From Sphingobacterium cavernae (lineage in GTDB: Bacteria > Bacteroidota > Bacteroidia > Sphingobacteriales > Sphingobacteriaceae), in contig NZ_VIQM01000040.1 of NCBI RefSeq assembly GCF_008520265.1, positions 62,001-126,000 on the forward strand: DNA of 64,000 nt, written 5' to 3'. The translations under genes were made by a program, and so were the position numbers. The notes under the pieces are model-generated. The model ran no database searches. It worked only from the letters and a program-made list of their open reading frames with translations, and was not told the origin of the DNA. Positions within the stretch are counted from its first letter, which is position 1. Each line of letters opens with the position of its first letter. Positions 55,434 through 64,000 of the stretch are shown here, piece by piece.

Positions 55434-55478
55434 CAGGACAATACAGGATGCAAAACTAAAGACGCGTACCTATCTTTA
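55434..55478 (+). promoter_or_regulatory. Promoter of the third SusCD pair with CAGG repeats
   Basis: CAGG at 55434-55437 and 55444-55447 (10 bp period; full half-sites both read ACAGGA), ATG in the -33 place, a 20 bp spacer and TATCTTTA at 55471-55478 (7/8). The first repeat begins just after the gntR stop codon. The start codon is 205 bp further on, so there is a long leader of about 200 nt. Confidence 0.65.
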
Positions 55479-55683
55479 GTTATTATGAACAAGGAGTATT
55501 CTACCTGAAAAAATTTTAAACCTACTTTATTTTCTACCACCCAATAGAAAATTAGAACTTAATTAAAACAAGTAATGTGAATAGCGAGACACTTTTCATA
55601 CAAGGCTTGTATGCAGTTATGTAAACGTTAGGTTGCTACTTTTTTCAATTTTGGAATCAAAATAAACTACTAGATGATAAACA

Positions 55684-58600
55684 ATGAAAAGGAAAAAACA
55701 AACTAACCAATTTTTCCAAAAGTATTTAAGCATGAGGGCTACACTGCTTTTCAGCTTAATGTGCATGTGTATTTCACTGTCTTTTGGTCAAACCCCAGTC
55801 ACTGGTAAAGTCACCGATATATCTGGGAATCCGATTGAAGGAATTACAGTTTCTTTAAAAGGCTCTTCAAAAATCGTCTCAACGAGTTCTTCAGGACAAT
55901 ATAACATTGATGCACCTAGCAATGGCGTATTGAGTTTTCGTGGAATTGGTTATGCGACGCTGGAAGAATCTATTGCGGGAAGAACTACGATTAATGTTCA
56001 ATTAACTGCTGAGAATCTCGAAGTAGATGAGGTGGTGGTAGTTGGTTACAACGTAGTAAGGAAATCTGATGTGACAGGCGCTGTGGCTAGTATTGGAGAA
56101 AAAGAGCTTAAAGCTATGCCCGTAAAGGATGCTTTACAAGCTATGCAGGGTAAGGCAGCTGGTGTAGACATTACATCAAATCAACGTCCAGGTACTACAG
56201 GTAGCATTGTGATTCGTGGTCTACGCTCGCTTTCTGCTACCAATAGTCCGTTATATGTAGTTGACGGTATGCCTTTGCAAGGCAGTGGAATCGATAATAT
56301 CAATCCATCAGATATTGAGACTATTGACATTTTGAAAGATGCTTCTGCTACAGCCGTGTATGGATCGCGTGGAGCAAATGGTGTTGTATTGGTAACAACC
56401 AAAAAAGGTAAGAAGGGCAGAACATCCTTGAATTATGCTGGTACAGCTACATCAGAGAAAATGATCGATGTGACTGAATACATGAGTGCCGCTGAATGGA
56501 TTGATTACGCAAGATTGGCTAAGACAAAATCTACTACACCTAGTTATAGCGAAGATCTATCGCGTTGGGGATCAGTAGCAGCATCTTGGGCAAATATTGC
56601 AAAAGGATGGACACAAAATAATACAGTTTGGGATCCTTCCTTAGTCGGTGAATTTGATTGGGCATCAATCGGTAGAAAGAATGCACTATCGACGGAGCAT
56701 ACATTGAGTGTATCTGGAGGTACTGATATTACGCAGGGATATGGTTCATTTGGTTATTTGAAACAAGATGCAACGCAACCAGGCCAATTATATGAAAGAT
56801 TTACCTCGAAAATTAGTTATGAAGCTTCACCTACCAAATGGTTTACAATGGGGCTAAATATGAATTTGACGTATGGTGACCAAGATTATGGATACAGTTT
56901 TACAAAATCTACTACAGGAGCTGGTGATTATTACAACGCTTTGCGTGGTATGTTACCGTGGACAGTTCCTTTTGATGCTGATGGAAATTACCTGCGCAAT
57001 CCGGCTGCTGGTGATATCAATATAATAAACCCGATCAATGAATTGGAACACAATACCAATCAGCGTCAAAGTTTAGTGGCTACGGGTAGCTTTTTCGGAC
57101 AAATAGATTTTGGAAATATCTTTTCTCCTTTGAAAGGATTACGCTATAAAATGCAGTTTGGTCCAGAATATAGACATTACAGATTAGGTATTGCGAACGC
57201 GGCAGAAGGCATTAACGGTGATGGCAATAATGCAGTGACATACAGTCCGGATAGAACTATGGCGTGGACACTGGACAATTTGGTGTTTTACGATAGAGAT
57301 TTTGGTACGGATCATAAGTTAGGTTTAACTTTCTTACAGTCAGCGTCAGCTTACAATTTCGAAAGTGCGACTATGCGAGCTACGGACGTATACAGTGCAC
57401 GTGAGTTGTGGTACAATATTTCTTCTGGAGGATTTACGGGATCATATGGTACAGGATTGCGCGAGTATCAATTAGAGTCCTATCTTGCACGTTTGAACTA
57501 CATCTACAAAGACAAATATATATTAACAGCATTCACACGTTGGGATGGCTCTTCGGTTCTTGCGCCTGGTTACCAATGGGATTCATTCCCATCCGTTTCT
57601 TTGGCTTGGCGTATTGACAAAGAGAATTTCATGCAAAATGCATCTTTTGTAAATGCATTAAAATTAAGAGCAGGTATGGGGGTTGTAGGTAACCAAGGTA
57701 TCGGTCCTTATGCATCTAAAGGGGGGCTAACCCAGATTTTCTATAACTGGAGTGGTACTTCATCTGTTCCAGGATATGTGGCTTCAGATCCATCGGCAGC
57801 AAATCCACAAAAAATGGCTAATCCTCAATTAGGATGGGAACGTACAACACAATTTAATGTGGGCTTGGATTATGGATTTTTCAATAATAGAATCAATGGT
57901 GCGGTAGACGTTTATAGCACTAAGACTGATGATTTATTAATGTCAATGCTTATCCCATCTATCTTGGGCTATACATCGACAAATGCGAATATTGGAAAAA
58001 CAAAAGGTTGGGGTATCGATCTTCAATTAAATACCGTGAATATCCAGAAACAAGATTTTCAATGGAGTACATCTTTGACATGGTCAAAAGATAAAGGTGA
58101 AATCGTGGAATTAGCGAACGGGAATTTGCAAGATGTAGGTAATAGATGGTTTGTAGGAAGTGAATTGGCTGTAGCTTACGATTTGGTATACGATGGTATT
58201 TGGAAAACCTCGGAAGAAGCTGAAGCTGCGACATTTGGAAGAAAGCCAGGGCAAATCCGCGTGAAAGATTTAAGTGGTCCTGATGGAGTTCCTGACGGAA
58301 AAATTGACCGTAATCATGATCAACAAATTATTGGTTCCTATCGTCCTAAATGGTCTGGTGGTATTTCTAATACATTTAATTACAAAAATTTTGAACTTTC
58401 ATTTTTCATCTATTCGCGTTGGGGATTCTTAGTGAATGCTGGAGCAGCGACGTTGGATGGCCGTTATATGCAGCGTAAGTTGGATTATTTTATCCCGGGT
58501 GTAAATGAAGACGCAGAATATTATATGCCTGGTTCTAATGGTGAAGCGGCAGACACGTACAGCTCTTCTATGAATTATAGAGACGGATCTTTTATAAAAT

Positions 58601-58821
58601 TGAGAAATGTAAGTTTTGGATATAATGTTCCAATGAATAAACTTCAAAGAATAGGTGCTAGTAACATTAAAATTTATGGTCAGCTAATGAACCCTGCGAT
58701 GTTATATTCAAAAATCGACTTTTTAGATACAGACCTTTCGAATTACAACAACAACTCCAATCAAATTGGTTCTTCAGTTACCACCAGAGGTTTTGTTTTG
58801 GGTTTAAGTGTAGGTTTTTAA
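55684..58821 (+). CDS. SusC/RagA-type TonB-dependent transporter (third pair)
   Basis: 1045 residues; the signal peptide probably uses the second half of a long N-terminus (internal ATG at 55732; cleavage near S-F-G-Q-T). Regulatory-like domain (G-K-V-T-D-I-S-G-N-P-I-E-G-I-T), the classical V-D-E-V-V-V-V-G-Y linker, plug with M-Q-G-K-A-A-G-V-D, I-R-G-L-R-S-L-S-A and L-K-D-A-S-A-T-A-V-Y-G-S-R-G-A-N-G, and a barrel ending in L-G-L-S-V-G-F. It is more canonical than the two transporters of the fasciclin operon. SusD follows after 33 bp. Confidence 0.95.
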   Translation: MKRKKQTNQFFQKYLSMRATLLFSLMCMCISLSFGQTPVTGKVTDISGNPIEGITVSLKGSSKIVSTSSSGQYNIDAPSNGVLSFRGIGYATLEESIAGRTTINVQLTAENLEVDEVVVVGYNVVRKSDVTGAVASIGEKELKAMPVKDALQAMQGKAAGVDITSNQRPGTTGSIVIRGLRSLSATNSPLYVVDGMPLQGSGIDNINPSDIETIDILKDASATAVYGSRGANGVVLVTTKKGKKGRTSLNYAGTATSEKMIDVTEYMSAAEWIDYARLAKTKSTTPSYSEDLSRWGSVAASWANIAKGWTQNNTVWDPSLVGEFDWASIGRKNALSTEHTLSVSGGTDITQGYGSFGYLKQDATQPGQLYERFTSKISYEASPTKWFTMGLNMNLTYGDQDYGYSFTKSTTGAGDYYNALRGMLPWTVPFDADGNYLRNPAAGDINIINPINELEHNTNQRQSLVATGSFFGQIDFGNIFSPLKGLRYKMQFGPEYRHYRLGIANAAEGINGDGNNAVTYSPDRTMAWTLDNLVFYDRDFGTDHKLGLTFLQSASAYNFESATMRATDVYSARELWYNISSGGFTGSYGTGLREYQLESYLARLNYIYKDKYILTAFTRWDGSSVLAPGYQWDSFPSVSLAWRIDKENFMQNASFVNALKLRAGMGVVGNQGIGPYASKGGLTQIFYNWSGTSSVPGYVASDPSAANPQKMANPQLGWERTTQFNVGLDYGFFNNRINGAVDVYSTKTDDLLMSMLIPSILGYTSTNANIGKTKGWGIDLQLNTVNIQKQDFQWSTSLTWSKDKGEIVELANGNLQDVGNRWFVGSELAVAYDLVYDGIWKTSEEAEAATFGRKPGQIRVKDLSGPDGVPDGKIDRNHDQQIIGSYRPKWSGGISNTFNYKNFELSFFIYSRWGFLVNAGAATLDGRYMQRKLDYFIPGVNEDAEYYMPGSNGEAADTYSSSMNYRDGSFIKLRNVSFGYNVPMNKLQRIGASNIKIYGQLMNPAMLYSKIDFLDTDLSNYNNNSNQIGSSVTTRGFVLGLSVGF

Positions 58822-58854
58822 TAGTAACGCTGATTAATATTTAAAAAGAAAAAG

Positions 58855-60954
58855 ATGAAAAAAATTAATTTTAAAATAATAGCAGCGTCTGTCTTAGGTG
58901 TTGCTTGTATATCAATCTTTGAGTCTTGTAGTAAAGACTTTTTAAAAGAGGAACAACTTAGCCCACCTAGTACGCACATTTTTACGACTGTACAAGGTTT
59001 AGATGATTTGTCAATTGGGGTATATTCCAAATTGAAATTCAAATTCAACTACACTTGGGGTATGGCCCTTTTCAATCTTGGTGTAGATGAATTTACAGAT
59101 GCAAATAATGCATCTCCAAGTTTTAATAGTTATGGTACGGATTTAAATCCAACAGAATCGACTTATGGCGGGCAAAATATCGCGCCACTATGGGATAATA
59201 TGTATTCAGGAATTGAGTCGGCTAACACCTTGATTCAAAACGTTCCTTTATACTATGATAAGTCTAATAGCAACTATGATGTACGTCTGGGTGAAGGTTA
59301 TTTCATGCGCGGTTATTTCTATTTGCAACTGGTGACTCAATTTGGGGGAGTACCGCTTAAATTGACTCCCTCTGATGGTGTATCCACCTATTTCAAACGA
59401 AATACTGAAGAGGAGTGCTTTGCACAAATCATTTCAGATTTGGAAGAAGCTTATAAGTTATTGAAACCAACAGGAACGGAATTTGGTCGTGTCACGAAAT
59501 GGGCGGCAGCTCACTATTTGGCTAAAGCACATCTCACTAGAGCAAGTGAATTATATAGCGGTTGGAATACAAATTTTGTGAGTTCTGATTTAGATGCGGT
59601 GATTAAATATGGGACAGAAGTTGTAAATGCGCATCCATTGGTAAATGATTTTACGGAATTATGGGATTACCAAAGAGCAAATAGCGCAAATGAGCGTGTA
59701 TCTGAAGTTGTATTGTCGGCTCAATTTTCAGACGATCAAGCGACTTGGGGACGTTATGGTAATCAAATCCATTTGTATTATCCAGCAGTATATCAAGATT
59801 TGGCAGGTACTTCAAGAGATATTTCTGGTGGTCGTGAATTTTCATATGCTAGATCAACAAATTACACTTTAGATGTTTTTGATCGTGTGAATGATTCTCG
59901 CTTTTGGAAATCTTTTATCACTACGTATGGTAGCAACAATACAAATACTGCTCCTTCTTGGACAGCAGAACAAGCTGCAATAGGCCCTCCAGGAACTGTA
60001 GCTGGCACAAAGCGTTTTAAAGGCGGAGATTTAGCTATTAAATATATTGTTAATAACGCGGGAGATAATAGATTTACTAAAGTTGGTACAGATCTTACAT
60101 CGGTAGCAAAGGCTGGTGTAATGCAAAATACACATACGTTTGTAAGATATTTTGAAGGACAACCTCAAGCCTGGGTAGGTGCACATGGCAATTATGGCTA
60201 TTTCTTGGCACAAGGAGCGAGTACGCATTCACGCTATGTCGCATTGTCCAAATTCCGTGATGGTTATCGTATTAATATTGCATCTCAATTTGGTACGCGT
60301 GACGCTATCATGGCGCGGTCAGCTGAAGACGTATTGATGGTAGCAGAGGCTTATGTGCGTAAAGGCGAAGGACAGTATGCAAATGCTATTGCATGGATAA
60401 ATCGACTACGAAATCGTGCAGGATTTAAAGAAGGGGAAGACCGTACAAGACATATTGATGGTGGACAATCGTATTTAAACAATCAATATGCTGCAGGCAA
60501 AGGGGGAGGATTCTCCGCAGAAGGCGCAATTTATTGGAATAAAAACACATACTACGAGTCAAACAATGACATGCCTGTATCGACATCTTCTACTACTTCG
60601 TCACTTGTGATCAACTCTGTGAACGATATTTACAATTCGCCTGTTGATCTCCCAATTTACAACAAACTGGGTGCTACGAGTAACGCGCAAAAGATGTTGC
60701 AATTTATATTGAATGAGCGTACAAGAGAATTGTGTGGAGAATTGTATCGCTGGGAGGATTTAGCGCGTACGAAAACGTTGGAAGCAAGATGGAAAGCATT
60801 CAACGATGGATTTGTAAGAGGAAATTCAGTGTTCAATCCGAATACGCACTACTACAGACCATTGCCGCAATCATTCTTGGATGCTATTACAAATGAAAAT
60901 GGAATAGCACTGTCTCCAGCAGAAAAACAAGCAATGCAGAATCCGGGTTATTAG
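58855..60954 (+). CDS. SusD/RagB-type outer-membrane lipoprotein (third pair)
   Basis: 699 residues, lipobox ending at C25 (I-F-E-S-C-S-K). SusD features include the mature start D-F-L-K-E-E-Q-L-S-P-P, Y-F-M-R-G-Y-F-Y-L-Q-L-V-T-Q-F-G-G-V-P and the C-terminal L-N-E-R-T-R-E-L-C-G-E-L-Y-R-W-E-D-L-A-R. It is one of the longer SusD variants. The IS nest begins about 50-110 bp after its stop, so any genes that once followed in this PUL are displaced or lost. Confidence 0.95.
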   Translation: MKKINFKIIAASVLGVACISIFESCSKDFLKEEQLSPPSTHIFTTVQGLDDLSIGVYSKLKFKFNYTWGMALFNLGVDEFTDANNASPSFNSYGTDLNPTESTYGGQNIAPLWDNMYSGIESANTLIQNVPLYYDKSNSNYDVRLGEGYFMRGYFYLQLVTQFGGVPLKLTPSDGVSTYFKRNTEEECFAQIISDLEEAYKLLKPTGTEFGRVTKWAAAHYLAKAHLTRASELYSGWNTNFVSSDLDAVIKYGTEVVNAHPLVNDFTELWDYQRANSANERVSEVVLSAQFSDDQATWGRYGNQIHLYYPAVYQDLAGTSRDISGGREFSYARSTNYTLDVFDRVNDSRFWKSFITTYGSNNTNTAPSWTAEQAAIGPPGTVAGTKRFKGGDLAIKYIVNNAGDNRFTKVGTDLTSVAKAGVMQNTHTFVRYFEGQPQAWVGAHGNYGYFLAQGASTHSRYVALSKFRDGYRINIASQFGTRDAIMARSAEDVLMVAEAYVRKGEGQYANAIAWINRLRNRAGFKEGEDRTRHIDGGQSYLNNQYAAGKGGGFSAEGAIYWNKNTYYESNNDMPVSTSSTTSSLVINSVNDIYNSPVDLPIYNKLGATSNAQKMLQFILNERTRELCGELYRWEDLARTKTLEARWKAFNDGFVRGNSVFNPNTHYYRPLPQSFLDAITNENGIALSPAEKQAMQNPGY

Positions 60955-61000
60955 TATTAGCATGCTGTAAAACTATAAGAGTATCCATGAAATAAAATAG

Positions 61001-61062
61001 GCCTATGGTTTTTGTAAGTAGTCAATTAACTTGCTACAGATTTAACACAAAACACCATAGGC
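61001..61062 (+). ncRNA. Structured region before the IS110 transposase, possible bridge-RNA part or leader
   Basis: GCCTATGG (61001-61008) pairs with CCATAGGC (61055-61062), and inside it GTAG-T-CAA (61018-61025) pairs with TTG-CTAC (61031-61037). The nested stem-loop ends just before the transposase ATG at 61064. IS110-group elements encode a bridge RNA in the non-coding end next to the recombinase gene; only about 110 bp are available here, shorter than the roughly 180 nt known for IS621, so this is tentative. Confidence 0.3.
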
Positions 61063-61063
61063 T

Positions 61064-62154
61064 ATGGATACAAATATACAAACAGGCCCAGATAAATTAA
61101 GAGTTAGTTTTTCTGGTCGGCAGATTTTTTAGGAATTGATGTTCATAAAAAAAACTGGAATATTAGTGTATTTATCGATGATATATTCTTTCAGAATTTT
61201 CATCAGGAAGCGAATTCGTTGCTTCTTTTAAATTATTTAAACTCTCATTTTCCAGAAGCGCGTTACTTAGCCTGCTATGAGGCTGGTTTCTCTGGTTTCT
61301 CGATTCAACGTGAACTTGAGTCACTTGGGATCGATTGTATTGTTGTCAATCCATCAGATATTTCACAAACGAATAAAGGAATATTGTCCAAAACAGACAC
61401 TTCTGATTCCCGTCGATTGGGAATGGCTCTATCTAGAGGACTTTTGCCCCCTATCTATATTCCTGATAAACTTACCGAGTCAGATAGACAGCTCATAAGA
61501 TACCGTAAAAAGACTTTAACAGATTTACAGAAAAAGCGTAAAATATTAAAATCCGCTTTTCATTCTATGGGTATAATCATTCCTAAAGAGTACGACAAAC
61601 CTTATTGGACCAAAAAGTTTATTGATTGGATACGTAATCTAAAGCCCGAAGAAGTTTCTTCACAAATACTAATAAGCCACGTGATAGATGATGTTGAATT
61701 TCTACGAAAACGGTTATTGCAGATTAATAAGGACATACGACACCTCTCTTCGCATGAGAGATATAAAGAAGTCTATTCAATATTGATTTCTGCTCCAGGT
61801 ATAGGCATTATCACAGCTATGACGATGCTGACCGAAATTGGCGAAATCAAACGGTTCAATAACTTTGCGAAGTTCAATTCATTTATCGGCCTATGTCCAA
61901 GTGAATTTTCTTCTGGTGAGAATATAAGAAAAGGAAAGATGACTCCAAGAGCAAATTCTGCCTTACGACCGCTACTTATCGAAGCGGCTTGGATAGCCAT
62001 TAGAACGGATCCTGCTCTAGCACTGAAGTTTCAGGAACTCATAAAGAGTAGAACTAAGAAACGCGCAATAGTGGTCATCGCCAGAAAATTGCTATCACGA
62101 ATATATCATATATGGACTAATACAAGACTCTATGAAAAAGGATTATTAAGATAA
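61064..62154 (+). pseudogene. IS110 family transposase with N-terminus out of frame
   Basis: Translation from the ATG at 61064 gives 22 residues ending ...S-G-R-Q-I-F-stop (TAG at 61130). In the -1 frame the text continues without loss as L-G-I-D-V-H-K-K-N-W, containing the first catalytic aspartate of the DEDD RuvC-like domain. The shift is at a run of six T (61125-61130). The rest (from 61129 to 62154) is an intact IS110: C-Y-E-A-G-F-S-G, S-K-T-D-T-S-D-S-R-R-L, then the C-terminal Tnp domain A-P-G-I-G-I-I-T-A-M-T, F-S-S-G-E-N-I-R-K-G. The only in-frame start after the shift, TTG at 61219, would lack the first aspartate. Either a one-base deletion or ribosomal slippage; IS110 elements do not usually use slippage. 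Confidence 0.8.
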
Positions 62155-62585
62155 ATATAAAATAAAAAGTAAGTGAAAAGATAATTTCTACTTGATGCTT
62201 CTGACTACTTGAGACAGCCTGAATTAAGTTTCTTTATTAAGAGTGTGTAGCAGATCATCAAATTAAATCTAATGGATACCTGTAACTTTGATTACTAATA
62301 GGAGGCTGAAATTATTATCTTTTTACTACATTTGTATAAGAAAAAAAGCTTGAGAAAGTGCCTTTTCAAAAAATTTGGGAAGGCCTTTCTTAGGAAGTTT
62401 TTTGACTAAAATCTAAGAATTATAGAATTTTATTCATAGGGGGCTGTATCAGAATAAATGATACAGCCTTTTCTATTTATGATTTTTTTGGATGAAAATA
62501 GATTTCATCCGATTTCTTCAAGCTGTAAAATGTACGTTTTGAATATTAGGCAATTTTAGTCTTTAAAAATCAAAAAACAACCTTA
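62155..62585 (+). other. Non-coding stretch between the two insertion sequences
   Basis: 431 bp with no convincing gene. The first ~80 bp probably belong to the IS110 right end and contain two copies of CTACTTGA (62188-62195, 62205-62212). The remainder is A/T-rich and includes the hairpin at 62442. The exact borders of the elements cannot be set from this sequence alone. Confidence 0.4.
62442..62472 (+). terminator. Hairpin with T-run at the edge of the IS1182-type element
   Basis: GGCTGTATCA (62442-62451) pairs perfectly with TGATACAGCC (62459-62468), loop of 7, followed by TTTT. It lies about 115 bp beyond the transposase stop. It may be a plus-strand terminator that insulates the element or part of its terminal repeat. 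Confidence 0.5.
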
Positions 62586-64000
62586 TTAGGCTGCTTTCTT
62601 TTTTATGTTTTGTGCTGTGGCTAATAATCCCCATTCAATTTCGACTTTTTTCTTAGCTCGAAGCATAAAGCGGCGGAACCCGTGGTTCTGTTTGATATTT
62701 CCAAAAACTGTTTCTACATCCCAACATCGCTTTCTTATATGCTCTATTCCGGATTCAGAATTTAGTAACGCGTGCGCTTTTTTCTTGTATCTGTTTAGGT
62801 CGTGATTTACAGTTATTATTCGGTTCTGAGCGGATTGATGACAAACTCCTCGCAAAGGACACCCATCACAGTTTTTAGCCTGGTTAAGGCTATGCTGCTG
62901 TAGATAGCCAGATTTTGTTCTGCGGGCGCTATTACCGATATAATTCATTGCTTGCCCCATAGGACAGATGTATTGGTTCTTCTGTTGATCATAATACAGC
63001 ATATCTACTGTAAATGGAGTCTTTTTGTTCTCCTTCGCGCCCTGATTTTTGTCAAAGTAGTTGTATTTAACATAGGCTGTAATCTCGTTCTCTTCCATGA
63101 GCTCCTAGTTTTCATGGGAGCCATATCCAGCATCAGCAGTTACTGTTTTAGGTAGATTTTGATAACTCTTATTGTGCTGCTCAAGATGTGAAGCTAGCGT
63201 GAGCGTATCATTAGGATTGGGATGTATGGTGTAATTAACAATAAACTGATTTGAAGTTGATATTTGAACATTGTAGCCCGCTTTTAGTTGTCCATTTTGC
63301 ATATGGTCGTCTTTCATTCGCATAAACGTTGCCTCTGGATCAGTTTTACTATAACTATTCCTTTCGGCCAGGATTTCTTCCTGTTTTTCATATTTTTTTA
63401 TGTTTACAGGATAGTTTTTATTGATATAGCGCAACTTCGCCTTAGACTTTGGACTGATATCTTTGCGACCACTTAAGATATCATTCAACTTCTCTACTGT
63501 TGCTTTTACACTTTCACTGTCTATTTTTTCTTTCGTAGGTGGTTCAGGAGGTAGATTATCTTCGTCTTTCGCTACCTGCTGTGCGTATTCCCAAATATCG
63601 GCTAACTGTGCACGCATTTTCTCTTTATTGGTCTGAATAGCGCGTTTCCAGACAAAGGTGTACTTATTAGCATTGGCTTCTATTTTAGCACCATCAACGT
63701 AAATATTTTCAATACTCAATAATCCTTCTTTTGCTAATAAAGAAACGACTTCCTCAAAGATATTACGAAGTGCATTTTTTAAGCGAACGCCTCGGAAACG
63801 TTTGATTGTATTATGGTCAGGACGATCCATGGAACTCAACCACATAAACGGAATATGTTCTTGACACGCTTTGGCGATCTTTCTACTGGAATAGGTATTA
63901 CTTAAGTAGCCATAAACCACAACTTTTAATAACATGGCGGGATGATAACTGGAGGCTCCTTTAACGTTATAAGCATTTAATAGTGGGTCGATATTTATGG
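62586..64000 (-). pseudogene. IS1182 family transposase interrupted by an in-frame amber codon; 5' end beyond the window
   Basis: One continuous minus-strand frame enters from the right edge ([23 protein letters not shown]) and runs to a stop at 62586, broken only by TAG at 63107-63105. The DDE residues are seen as [17 protein letters not shown] and W-D-V-E-T-V-F-G-N-I-K-Q-N-H, the last after the stop. The stop sits where the family usually has Tyr (G-S-H-E-N-[Y]-E-L-M), consistent with a single TAT/TAC to TAG change. A cysteine-rich zinc-type region (C-D-G-C-P-L-R-G-V-C) follows. Without readthrough the enzyme loses its catalytic Glu, so it is probably dead. Confidence 0.85.

Noticed and set aside
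61219-62154. IS110 transposase taken as a complete 311-residue gene from a TTG
   Set aside because: That start would omit the first catalytic aspartate region (G-I-D-V-H-K), which is present just upstream in the same frame; the true N-terminus is reached through a frame break.
62586-63935. Two separate transposase genes on the minus strand
   Set aside because: Both parts are in one reading frame separated by a single TAG; they are halves of one IS1182 transposase.
1-64000. CRISPR arrays, tRNA or rRNA genes, prophage or defence genes
   Set aside because: I saw no regularly spaced repeats, no RNA gene signatures and no defence or phage protein motifs; the only mobile DNA is the IS nest at the right edge.

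Overview
The window is AT-rich DNA from a member of the Bacteroidota, most likely a Sphingobacterium/Pedobacter-like Sphingobacteriaceae. The grounds are three SusC/SusD pairs, many lipoproteins and secreted glycoside hydrolases, fasciclin-domain lipoproteins built into a Sus-type locus, promoters that fit the Bacteroidota TTG / TAnnTTTG pattern, and start codons with little Shine-Dalgarno signal. The species assignment is inference.

Layout. (1) 1-1974, minus strand: the 5' part of a secreted DUF5695-like protein, cut by the window edge. (2) 2199-11928: an AraC regulator followed by a tightly packed 4-hydroxyproline catabolic cluster (DapA-like deaminase, alpha-ketoglutarate semialdehyde dehydrogenase, hydroxyproline 2-epimerase, FAD-dependent D-hydroxyproline dehydrogenase), ending with two secreted peptidases (DUF885 and a dipeptidyl peptidase IV). 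(3) 12041-19442: a secreted BNR_4 beta-propeller and an L-rhamnose catabolic operon (rhaT, fused aldolase/lactaldehyde dehydrogenase, isomerase, kinase). (4) 19539-54293: a rhamnogalacturonan-I utilisation locus. It holds three SGNH acetylesterases, two SusCD pairs interleaved with three fasciclin lipoproteins, GH115, two GH2, GH28, PL11, GH105, GH106 and rhamnose mutarotase. (5) 54400-60954: a GntR-type regulator with a sugar-sensor domain and a third SusCD pair. (6) 60955-64000: an insertion-sequence nest, with an IS110-type element whose start is out of frame and an IS1182-type transposase broken by an amber codon.

How it works together (inference from families): acetylesterases and the PL11 endolyase open the RG-I backbone; SusCD pairs import oligomers; GH105, GH28, GH106 and GH2 enzymes release unsaturated galacturonate, galacturonate, rhamnose and side-chain sugars; RhaM and the rha operon convert rhamnose to DHAP and lactate. 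Next to it, peptidases and the hydroxyproline pathway would take Hyp from hydroxyproline-rich plant wall glycoproteins. The locus therefore looks like a combined plant-cell-wall polysaccharide plus wall-protein scavenging island.

The most notable signal outside the genes is a shared promoter architecture in front of six transcription units (rhaT, the fasciclin/SusCD operon, GH2, GH28-PL11, GH105-GH2-rhaM-GH106 and the third SusCD). Each has two CAGG/ACAGT-type half-sites 10 bp apart, lying against the -33 region and exactly 20 bp (counted from the same point) upstream of a TAnnTTTG-like -7 box. I did not see hybrid two-component or ECF sigma/anti-sigma regulators in the window.
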